A stretch of 15,174 nucleotides of DNA, taken from contig DDTF01000047.1 in assembly GCA_002345965.1 (NCBI GenBank), forward strand, positions 1 through 15,174, given 5' to 3'. Source of the DNA: Flammeovirgaceae bacterium UBA2371 (GTDB taxonomy: Bacteria > Bacteroidota > Bacteroidia > Cytophagales > Cyclobacteriaceae). This document shows positions 1 through 6,389 of this stretch, one piece after another (within the stretch, counting starts at the first letter, position 1; each line of letters opens with the position of its first letter). The notes below the pieces were generated by a model, which ran no database searches, was not told where the DNA came from, and worked only from the letters and a program-made list of their open reading frames with translations. The translations under genes were made by a program, and so were the position numbers.

Positions 1-1
1 A

Positions 2-1261
2 CAAAAGGGAGACCTATCTAAAGCCCTTGAACAATTAAAGCAAGTACTCCATCAAGAAGAAAGCAATAGCCGGGAAATCAATAATATGATTTTCACCTAT
101 CATACCATTGGTAGAATATATTTTAAACTTGGTGACAAAATCAATGCGGAAAAATATTATCTACTTGCCTACGATTCAGCTAAAGGAAATAAGTTATACC
201 CTCAACTCAAGAAAAGCCTCAACAACCTTCTTGACTATTATTCTTTTGTTAAAAATGGCAATAAGGTATTGAAATATTACGGTGAACTTAAAGCAGTCAA
301 TGACACCCTGGCCTCGCTGGAGCAAAATAATCGAATACTCCAGGTCTCTGCTTTACGTGAACTGGAAGTTAGTCGCAGAGAAATGGCTGACCTACGTTCA
401 AAAGCAAATATGGAGGCACTGATCAAAGCAAAACAAGATCAGGCCCTTTCTCTTTATTCCTATCTGGTAACCTTATTGGTCTTTATCCTGATCTTATTGG
501 CCTACATCATCTATTCCAGGAAAAAGAATCAAATAAAACTTATAGAGGTAAATAAGCAACTGGAGACCAATGTACAAGAACGTACCGAGCAATTAAAAAT
601 GGCGTACGAAGAGTTGGAGACCTATTTTTACAAAGCCTCTCACGACTTAAGGGGTCCGATCACTTCTCTCATCGGCTTGGTCGGATTACTAAAATCAACA
701 AAAAGTGAAGACGAGAGAATCCAGATTAATCAACTTCTTGAAGAAACTGCTAATAAACAACTCAATCTTGTCAACAAGATCCAAAGTCTGAATGAAGTTC
801 TGAAATACAATATTAGAAATCAGGAGATAAACCTTCAAGATGAAATTCAATTCATACTCGAGAGACACAAAAGGAAAATAAGTGAAAAGGAAATTAATAT
901 TAGCCTAAACTTAAAAACAAAAATTGTAAACTCAACCCCATTTCTGCTTTCAACCATCTTAGACAATTTGATATATAATGCAATTGATTTCTCTAATAAC
1001 CCCCATCCTAAAATTGAAATTGGTAGTGAAACGAATGATAAAGGAATAATTATTTATGTTATTGATAATGGAGAAGGAATTCAAAAAAACATTAGCAACA
1101 ACCTTTACAAAATGTTTTTTAGAGGAAGCTTAAAATCATCAGGATTTGGTCTTGGGCTGTATACAGCCAAAAAGGCCGCTGAGAAATTAGGAGCCACTAT
1201 TTCGTTTGACTCAGAGCCTCACGTTAGAACAGAATTCAAAGTGTTGTTAAACCAAACTTAA
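2..1261 (+). CDS. TPR-containing sensor histidine kinase (5' end outside window)
   Basis: This is the C-terminal 419 residues of a membrane histidine kinase. The frame is open from base 2, so the gene begins upstream of the window, and the ATG at 86 is internal. Counting from base 2, residues 1-61 look like the end of a TPR array (GDLSKALEQLKQVL, then KLGDKINAEKYYLLA). A charged coiled-coil stretch follows, then one membrane helix at about 149-171 and a second coiled coil leading into the HisKA domain, with the phospho-acceptor His214 in SHDLRGPI. The HATPase domain shows an N-box (LDNLIYNAIDFS, from about 321), a G1 box (DNGEGI, from about 355) and a G2 box (GFGLGLY, 381-387), so it should be catalytically competent. 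No receiver domain is fused at the C-terminus and no response regulator gene follows. The TPR part would lie on the other side of the membrane from the kinase, as in other Bacteroidota TPR kinases. The signal and partner are unknown. It ends 12 bases before a convergent gene. Confidence 0.93.
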   Translation, partial: QKGDLSKALEQLKQVLHQEESNSREINNMIFTYHTIGRIYFKLGDKINAEKYYLLAYDSAKGNKLYPQLKKSLNNLLDYYSFVKNGNKVLKYYGELKAVNDTLASLEQNNRILQVSALRELEVSRREMADLRSKANMEALIKAKQDQALSLYSYLVTLLVFILILLAYIIYSRKKNQIKLIEVNKQLETNVQERTEQLKMAYEELETYFYKASHDLRGPITSLIGLVGLLKSTKSEDERIQINQLLEETANKQLNLVNKIQSLNEVLKYNIRNQEINLQDEIQFILERHKRKISEKEINISLNLKTKIVNSTPFLLSTILDNLIYNAIDFSNNPHPKIEIGSETNDKGIIIYVIDNGEGIQKNISNNLYKMFFRGSLKSSGFGLGLYTAKKAAEKLGATISFDSEPHVRTEFKVLLNQT

Positions 1262-1273
1262 GGAGGGCTTACT

Positions 1274-1627
1274 TTATTTTTTCCTGAGTGAGTTCATTGT
1301 CCACAGTGCCCCAGCTCCATCTACCAAGCCAAACAAAATCAATTGAACTGGCGCCCAACCAATTGCAACAAAAACAACAAACCACAGCAGGATCAACCCT
1401 CTAGTGTATATAGATAACGTTAAAAAAAGAGTGTGATTGGAAGGTGCCATCAGCATATAATAAAGCCCAAGGTTAAAAACCACCGCACCTAACACACGTA
1501 TCCAAATCTCGCTGGTTTCAGCTATGCGAAAAGTGGTTAATAAGAAATTGGGTGACACAGTAAGTGTGACCCCAAGTACGATTAAGTATATCCCAAAGTA
1601 GTAGATAGATTTGGCTGCTGCAGTCAT
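1274..1627 (-). CDS. small four-helix membrane protein, unknown function
   Basis: This 117-residue protein is almost entirely hydrophobic. About four membrane helices can be seen, at roughly residues 8-27, 41-62, 66-85 and 88-107, and it ends in a basic tail (SLRKK) that probably faces the cytoplasm. I do not recognise a catalytic motif. It is reminiscent of small DUF4345-like membrane proteins, but that is only an impression of size and topology. It lies 77 bases downstream of trhA on the same strand with no visible terminator between them, so the two may share a transcript. The chosen ATG at 1627 is the first in the frame and puts the first helix close to the N-terminus. No clear Shine-Dalgarno sequence is seen, which is usual in Bacteroidota. 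Confidence 0.75.
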   Translation of the reverse strand: MTAAAKSIYYFGIYLIVLGVTLTVSPNFLLTTFRIAETSEIWIRVLGAVVFNLGLYYMLMAPSNHTLFLTLSIYTRGLILLWFVVFVAIGWAPVQLILFGLVDGAGALWTMNSLRKK

Positions 1628-1704
1628 GCGAAGTTGGTTTAAAGCTGATTAGTCAATTTAGCTAAAACCTTCGATTTCAAGGCAGCTTATCGATTTTATA
1701 AATT

Positions 1705-2364
1705 CTATAGGGTATAAACAAATACGGCTATCACATGGCAGGCCGTACCCGACAAAACAAAGAGGTGCCATACAAAGTGACTGTATTTTATACGATGGTC
1801 CAAAGCAAAGAAAATAACTCCAATAGAATACATCACTCCTCCACCCAAAAGCCAGATCAAACCACCTGCTGGCAAGTTATCCATTAGTGGTTTTGCGGCC
1901 AGCACACCCATCCATCCCATGGCGAGATAAAGAATAATGGATAGCCTGCCCGTTCCTATATTATGTACGGACTTGGAAACCACTCCAACAGCAGCAAGCG
2001 CCCAAATAATGCCAAAAAGTGTCCATCCCCAAACGCCTGGTAGTACGCCCAAAGTAAACGGAGTGTAAGTACCTGCAATAAGCAAGAAGATAGCACTATG
2101 ATCAAAAATGCGAAATACGCGCTTCGTTTTGCTGTGTGGAAACGCGTGGTACAACGTGGAGGACAGGTACAACAGAATCATTGTGGCACCAAAAATACTA
2201 ACGCCTACAACTGAGGCCGCACCCAAAGGAATGGCCTTAACAATCAAAAATGGAGTAATTGCTATAGCAGCCAACACACCCAAACCATGGCTAATACTAT
2301 TGGCTATTTCTTCTCCAAGGGATTGCTTTCTGTTCCACTGAACTGTTTCGCTCATCTTTTTCAA
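1705..2364 (-). CDS. trhA: hemolysin III / TrhA family (PAQR) membrane protein
   Basis: This 219-residue integral membrane protein has the seven-helix layout of the bacterial hemolysin III/YqfA/TrhA branch of the PAQR superfamily. The family's conserved polar residues are present: E19, N22 and H26 in EEIANSISHG; S68/S69 with H73 in YLSSTLYHAF; D88/H89 in RIFDHS; and the late cluster H196, H200 and H210 in HFVWHLFVLSGTACH. In PAQR proteins this His/Asp/Ser set forms a metal site thought to support hydrolase activity, and bacterial members have been linked to membrane lipid homeostasis. The haemolysin name is historical and does not imply a toxin. Length is normal for the family. Either Met1 (2364) or Met4 (2355) could be the start. 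A perfect TAnnTTTG-type element lies about 30 bases upstream on this strand. The gene is divergent from the S33 peptidase gene. Confidence 0.92.
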   Translation of the reverse strand: MKKMSETVQWNRKQSLGEEIANSISHGLGVLAAIAITPFLIVKAIPLGAASVVGVSIFGATMILLYLSSTLYHAFPHSKTKRVFRIFDHSAIFLLIAGTYTPFTLGVLPGVWGWTLFGIIWALAAVGVVSKSVHNIGTGRLSIILYLAMGWMGVLAAKPLMDNLPAGGLIWLLGGGVMYSIGVIFFALDHRIKYSHFVWHLFVLSGTACHVIAVFVYTL

Positions 2365-2397
2365 TTATTACAAAGGCTGTTTAAACTTAAAAACTGG

Positions 2398-2405
2398 CAA
2401 AGGTA
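2398..2405 (-). promoter_or_regulatory. candidate -7 promoter element for trhA
   Basis: Read on the minus strand this is TACCTTTG, a perfect match to the Bacteroidota -7 consensus TAnnTTTG. Transcription would start near 2390, giving a leader of roughly 30 bases to the trhA ATG. A TTTG -33 element at the expected distance is not evident, so the call rests on the -7 box and its position. Confidence 0.45.
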
Positions 2406-2413
2406 ATTAACAA

Positions 2414-2421
2414 TAACTTTG
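2414..2421 (+). promoter_or_regulatory. candidate -7 promoter element for the S33 peptidase gene
   Basis: TAACTTTG matches TAnnTTTG perfectly. It faces the S33 peptidase gene and would give a long leader of about 140 bases before the ATG at 2566. No good TTTG -33 box is seen upstream. It lies back-to-back with the opposing element at 2398-2405, with 8 bases between them. Confidence 0.4.
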
Positions 2422-2565
2422 CTAGCCCATCATGCCAACGCATTTTCTTACTTAAAGGTTCTTATCTGCACACGATGTAATTACCGAATACCCCATTGCT
2501 TTTTTGTCGCACTCCCCATATGTTCGCGCTCCAAACTCAAAACTTTATCGATTTTAAATCATACC

Positions 2566-3972
2566 ATGAAACAATTATCCATATTTGGACTGCTCGTACT
2601 TATTCTTTCAGGATGTAATATTCAAAAGACTGAAAAATCAAACTGCGAATTCTTAACTAACATCCCAGATGGTCAAATTCAATGTGGTACTCTAGAAGTG
2701 CCTGAGAATTATAAAAATCCACAAGGAAAATCAATAACGATTGCTTATGCCATCCTTAAAGCCGAGCATGCCACTTCAAAATATCCTGTCATACATCTGG
2801 CAGGGGGGCCTGGTGGAGAGGCACTTTATGATTTAAACCGATGGATCGATAATCCTATCCGGGAGGAAAGAGATTTTATAGTTTTTGATCAACGTGGCGT
2901 TGGCTACTCAAGTCCGCTACCCGATATTCGTCAAGGCATATTTGGGATTTTGGCTGCCAACCTTTCCATTGAAGAGGAATATTCCCAGGTATATGACACC
3001 ATGCAACGTTATCAACAAATCGCAATTGAAAAGGGAATTGCTTTTGACAATTATACTACTATCAACAATGCTGCAGACGTAAATAGTCTGATGCAGCATT
3101 TAGGTTATGAAAAATATGTATTGTATGGAGAATCTTATGGTACAAGACTTGCACGCTTTGTAATGGACCAGTTTCCTGAAAGGATAAACAGCGTTATTCT
3201 TGACAGCCCCGCAACATTGGAAAAAGATTTCCTTTCTATGAGGCTGGTTAATTTCAGCGAAGCCCTGGAAAAACTTTTTGTTTTTTGTGAAAATGATGAG
3301 TCATGTAATATCCAATACCCCAACATCAGAGAAGATTATATTGAAAGCATTGAAGCTTTGGCCAAAAATCCAATTGAAGCCACAATAGCCGGCCAATCAT
3401 TCTTTATTAATCCTCAAGATGCGATCTACCTTCTGCGCTACCAACTTTATGGAAGTGATGCTAAAACAAGCACCTTCTCTTTTATAAATGCGCTTAAAGT
3501 AAGAGACACCGCTGTCATTAACGCCTCCAACGAATTTCTGGTTAACGTTATAGAAAAAGGAAATCTGAGCATGTTTATTACTACTGAGCGGTATGAAGAA
3601 TATGACGAAACCTTGACGGAATTACAATTTGATAGTTTATACAAAAACCTACCGCACTTACCTTCGAAGCTTGCGCTTTTTTCATCAACGCACAAAGGCG
3701 CGAAAGAATGGTTATCAAAAACAATTACTCCGGAAGAAAAGACGTATGGCGTCTTAAGTATCCCAACCTTGATTTTTGTGAATCAATTTGATCCTGTAAC
3801 ACCTCCACAGAATATTTACGTCTTTGAAAAGTCCTTAAAAAATGCACATTTATTTGTTCTGGACTTGACAGGACATGGTGTGAGCAGTGGATGCGAAACA
3901 AGGGTAATGATTAATTTTATGAATACTCCTGATGGGCCTTTTGATTCTGAGTGTTTAACCCTTCTCAAGTGA
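2566..3972 (+). CDS. lipoprotein alpha/beta-hydrolase, S33 tripeptidyl aminopeptidase-like (TAP C-terminal domain)
   Basis: This is a 468-residue predicted lipoprotein peptidase that probably removes short peptides or prolyl residues from the N-terminus of substrates in the periplasm or at the outer membrane. The frame stays open upstream to a TTG at 2419, but the ATG at 2566 gives a textbook lipoprotein signal (MKQLSIFGLLVLILSGC, lipid-modified Cys17), so I take that start. Hydrolase landmarks are an oxyanion-loop glycine cluster (LAGGPGG, 78-84), the family motif DQRGVGYSSP (108-117), the nucleophile elbow GESYG with Ser190, an acid residue Asp409 in NQFDPVTPP, and the catalytic His437 in TGHG. 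The Asp and His lie in the TAP-like C-terminal region typical of S33 tripeptidyl aminopeptidases. The triad is complete and the length is normal. The exact specificity cannot be read from sequence. The next gene is on the same strand 105 bases downstream. Confidence 0.9.
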   Translation: MKQLSIFGLLVLILSGCNIQKTEKSNCEFLTNIPDGQIQCGTLEVPENYKNPQGKSITIAYAILKAEHATSKYPVIHLAGGPGGEALYDLNRWIDNPIREERDFIVFDQRGVGYSSPLPDIRQGIFGILAANLSIEEEYSQVYDTMQRYQQIAIEKGIAFDNYTTINNAADVNSLMQHLGYEKYVLYGESYGTRLARFVMDQFPERINSVILDSPATLEKDFLSMRLVNFSEALEKLFVFCENDESCNIQYPNIREDYIESIEALAKNPIEATIAGQSFFINPQDAIYLLRYQLYGSDAKTSTFSFINALKVRDTAVINASNEFLVNVIEKGNLSMFITTERYEEYDETLTELQFDSLYKNLPHLPSKLALFSSTHKGAKEWLSKTITPEEKTYGVLSIPTLIFVNQFDPVTPPQNIYVFEKSLKNAHLFVLDLTGHGVSSGCETRVMINFMNTPDGPFDSECLTLLK

Positions 3973-4077
3973 TGATCAGACCTATTTAAGAAACTTTTTC
4001 AAGCTATTCCAACCTTGGCATTAAGACTTGTGTCTACCTAATAACAAATCAAGGTAATCACACAATCAGGTATTCAA

Positions 4078-4932
4078 ATGACACTTAGAACAGTAAATAA
4101 TCTTTTTTTTGGCGGAATACTAGCCGGAATGCTAATTGCTTGCGAGGATATAAATGACGTAGTAAATCCAGTTCCAACACCCCCTAAAACTCAGGATGAG
4201 CAGCCTAATCCGAATAACCCACCACCGGGACAAACCCCCGGACAGGAAAATGGTATCAGTACCCTTGCAAAAGGATACCAGAGCCAGTCTGGTAATTGGA
4301 GTGTGTCTCGTCAGTATGAATACAATGCCAATGGAAAAATGAGTAAGGTAATTTGGGAATCCAGAACGCCATTTACTCAAACGGGCAGTTACGTATATGC
4401 CTATGATGAGAATGGCAATATAGCATCAGTAACCGACCACTTTGGTGATGTAAAACAATACGTTTGGGAAAACAACAGAGTGATAAGAGAGAACAAAATT
4501 GATAACAATTTTATTGCCGAGTATAAATCATTCACTTACGATAATGGAGGGCGCATTAGCAGCGTTGCAGAATATTATCTGAAACATGAAGGGCATTATA
4601 GTTTACGCGGGGTTACTGAGTATTTGTACTTTACTGATGGCAACCTGTATAAAAGCATGTTCTTCACCTACGACCCCTATAATAACAGGTACGAATTAAC
4701 TAATACCAAAGTGTATGAATTTTACATTGATGCACCCAATCCTTTCCCAATGGTAGAGGTAGTGCCAGGAATTGTCATGCAAATCAAATTACCCGGCAAG
4801 CACAGTGTGATAACAGGGAACCAAACTATCGATTACACATTAACTTATACATTCCGATCAGATGGCTATCCGCTGTCCAGAACTGCCTCCAGTATTTATG
4901 GTAACGAGCACACCACCTATAGTTACTATTAA
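4078..4932 (+). CDS. lipoprotein with degenerate YD-like repeats
   Basis: This 284-residue predicted lipoprotein has a signal peptide ending at LIAC, so Cys22 would be acylated. The following CEDIND is acidic and would fit export to the surface in Bacteroidota. Residues 31-57 form a Pro/Asn/Gln-rich linker (PTPP, NPNNPPPGQTPGQ). From about residue 79 onward the protein has repeated aromatic-strand units: YEYNANGKMSKV, YAYDENGNIASV, YVWENNRVIREN, FTYDNGGRISSV and YTFRSDGYPLSR. These resemble RHS/YD repeats (Y-x-Y-D-x-x-G-x-[IL]) in weak form and suggest an extended beta-rich fold. There is no toxin or protease domain, and the protein ends in TTYSYY, so it is not a full RHS toxin. The role may be binding or structural, but that is inference. 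It sits 105 bases after the S33 peptidase gene and ends at a strong terminator. Confidence 0.82.
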   Translation: MTLRTVNNLFFGGILAGMLIACEDINDVVNPVPTPPKTQDEQPNPNNPPPGQTPGQENGISTLAKGYQSQSGNWSVSRQYEYNANGKMSKVIWESRTPFTQTGSYVYAYDENGNIASVTDHFGDVKQYVWENNRVIRENKIDNNFIAEYKSFTYDNGGRISSVAEYYLKHEGHYSLRGVTEYLYFTDGNLYKSMFFTYDPYNNRYELTNTKVYEFYIDAPNPFPMVEVVPGIVMQIKLPGKHSVITGNQTIDYTLTYTFRSDGYPLSRTASSIYGNEHTTYSYY

Positions 4933-4942
4933 AAAATTAAAA

Positions 4943-4974
4943 AAAGTCCCTGACTCACTCTAATCAGGGACTTT
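4943..4974. terminator. bidirectional rho-independent terminator
   Basis: A perfect 11-bp stem (AAAGTCCCTGA, 4943-4953, with TCAGGGACTTT, 4964-4974) encloses a 10-base loop. It lies between two convergent genes, the YD-repeat lipoprotein and the DUF4349 lipoprotein. A-rich sequence before the stem gives a long U-tract for minus-strand transcripts (T7 then AA then T6), and the plus strand has a weaker T-rich tail (CTTATTTTAATTT), so it should stop transcription from both sides. Confidence 0.9.
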
Positions 4975-4985
4975 CTTATTTTAAT

Positions 4986-5801
4986 TTAAACTGTCTTTCT
5001 CCTTTTTTTATACCGCAGATAAAGCACTGCGCTTGCTGCTATTAATAATGCAAAAGGCCAAAGATTCATAACACCGATAACAAATGACAATAGATTTTCC
5101 CAACCGTTGCCAATTGAATCTGTGAACTTAGACCAAAAACCAAAGTCAGATCGGATAACCTGGTAGTAACTAACAGTAAGTGTGCTGAACGAAACCCTGT
5201 CCTTTAAATAATTGAGCCGTCCTTCCATGGACTCGATGTCAGCACGGACGTTGTTTATTTCTCTTTCTACTGCAATGATCTCCTCTACATTGCGCGCTTG
5301 CTTCAAAATTTCACGATACCGAACCTCAAGCTCCTTCTTTGTATTAAGGCGCGTATCCAAATCGATGTACTCTTCAGTAACATCGATGGTATTGATGTCT
5401 TTACTTTCTACTTTGGTAGCTAATTTTTCCAATTGAGTAACCAGCGTATCAAATTTTCCAGCTGGTACCCTTATGGTATGTCGATAGTTCAAGTTATCAC
5501 CATAGCTATCCTGTCCTTCGTTGGATGAGTAGGCACCCAAAGATGTATAGATTTTCTCTACCAGCAATTTGGTGGCATTTACATCCTTACACTGAAAGTG
5601 TATGCTGCCCTCCTTGATGAGCTTGCGTTGTACACTTTGAGCCAGCGATGGATTTTGCTCTGTTGCCGGAGCTGACATCGTTTCTTCATACTCACTATTG
5701 GCAACCTCTTTTGAGAGGGCAACAGGAGCTTCTCTTGAATTTAAACCGCTTTCACATGCAAAAACTGAAAGCACCAATAACACTGATAAAATCACTCTCA
5801 T
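4986..5801 (-). CDS. DUF4349 domain lipoprotein
   Basis: The frame is open to an ATG at 5837, but the ATG at 5801 begins a classic lipoprotein signal (MRVILSVLLVLSVFAC, Cys16), giving 271 residues. After a low-complexity linker (about 17-57) comes the DUF4349 domain: a beta-rich part (LIKEGSIHFQCKDV, RHTIRVPAGKFDTL), the conserved VTEEYIDLDTRLNTKK segment (141-156), a helical coiled-coil hairpin with VEEIIAVEREINNVRADIE (172-190), and RVSFSTLTVSYYQ (202-214). A membrane helix follows at about 240-262 and the basic tail RYKKRRKTV closes the protein. That is the usual architecture for the family. With both a lipid anchor and a C-terminal helix it would sit in the inner membrane with its domain outside the cytoplasm. 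The biochemical role of DUF4349 is not established. It is monocistronic, with the shared terminator directly downstream. Confidence 0.9.
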   Translation of the reverse strand: MRVILSVLLVLSVFACESGLNSREAPVALSKEVANSEYEETMSAPATEQNPSLAQSVQRKLIKEGSIHFQCKDVNATKLLVEKIYTSLGAYSSNEGQDSYGDNLNYRHTIRVPAGKFDTLVTQLEKLATKVESKDINTIDVTEEYIDLDTRLNTKKELEVRYREILKQARNVEEIIAVEREINNVRADIESMEGRLNYLKDRVSFSTLTVSYYQVIRSDFGFWSKFTDSIGNGWENLLSFVIGVMNLWPFALLIAASAVLYLRYKKRRKTV

Positions 5802-5941
5802 AATTATAGTTTCACTTCGGGTTTTAACGCCAAACAAATATCAGAAGTATATATTTAGAAAAAAAAGAGGTAAATCCGATATTGTTAGTCATTCTTTATA
5901 CCACTTTTAAGAATCATTGCGACCATGCATTCCTTAAGCCT

Positions 5942-6292
5942 ATGAGAAAAGAACTCGGAAAATCCATTGAAAATAGAAAGAAGTTCAAGGCCATTTTTTC
6001 GCGATTTGGAAAGAAAATTAACTTTAAGGGGCATTCCGAAGAAACAGTATTATTAAAGCACATAATTGATCTGGAGAATAATCAGGAGGTAGCTGATCAC
6101 CTTTGGTTTAACTACTCAAAAAGTTTTGAAAAGGCTCAACTTAACCCGGGCGATATGCTCGAGTTTGCTGCCCGTGTAAAATCCTACAAAAAAGGATATG
6201 TGAATAAGCCTCTTAAAATTAATTTAAGAACAACTGATTTTAAACTCAGTCATCCTACACAAATCAAGAAATTAAAAAAAGCATCTATTTAA
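5942..6292 (+). CDS. small basic protein, unknown function
   Basis: This 116-residue protein starts at the ATG at 5942. The frame extends upstream only through a TTG at 5882 and adds a stretch that looks like leader sequence. It is very rich in Lys and Arg, has no signal peptide or membrane helix, and is therefore cytoplasmic. The N-terminal half looks helical (KELGKSIENRKKFKAIF). The C-terminal half has the pattern GDMLEFAARVKSYKKGYVN, followed by TTDFKLSHPTQIKKLKK. This resembles small beta-barrel, OB-fold-like proteins that I recall from mobile elements and genomes of various bacteria, but I cannot name a family with certainty. Basic character and fold impression suggest nucleic-acid binding, which is inference only. 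It is divergent from the DUF4349 gene and 97 bases upstream of the first S9 peptidase gene. Confidence 0.7.
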   Translation: MRKELGKSIENRKKFKAIFSRFGKKINFKGHSEETVLLKHIIDLENNQEVADHLWFNYSKSFEKAQLNPGDMLEFAARVKSYKKGYVNKPLKINLRTTDFKLSHPTQIKKLKKASI

Positions 6293-6325
6293 CCCCAAGC
6301 GCAACCAACCGATTATCAATTATTG

Positions 6326-6356
6326 TTTGGTTCTCTCCTTTCACGTGGTAACTTCA
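6326..6356 (+). promoter_or_regulatory. candidate promoter for the first S9 peptidase gene
   Basis: TTTG at 6326-6329 matches the Bacteroidota -33 element. After exactly 19 bases comes TAACTTCA (6349-6356), which matches TAnnTTTG at its first and central positions but not at its last two bases. A start near 6363 would leave a leader of about 27 bases before the ATG at 6390. The -7 box is imperfect, so this is tentative. Confidence 0.35.
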
Positions 6357-6389
6357 CTATCCAAATTAGTCCATTTAAAACCGATCTTT

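Noticed and set aside
1261..1290. AGGAGG followed by T-rich sequence after the kinase gene, considered as a terminator or ribosome-binding site
   Set aside because: There is only a 4-bp potential stem and no plus-strand start codon follows at a usable distance.
2419..2565. N-terminal extension of the S33 peptidase from a TTG codon
   Set aside because: The extension has no signal peptide, whereas the ATG at 2566 starts a clear lipoprotein signal. The stretch is better explained as leader and promoter.
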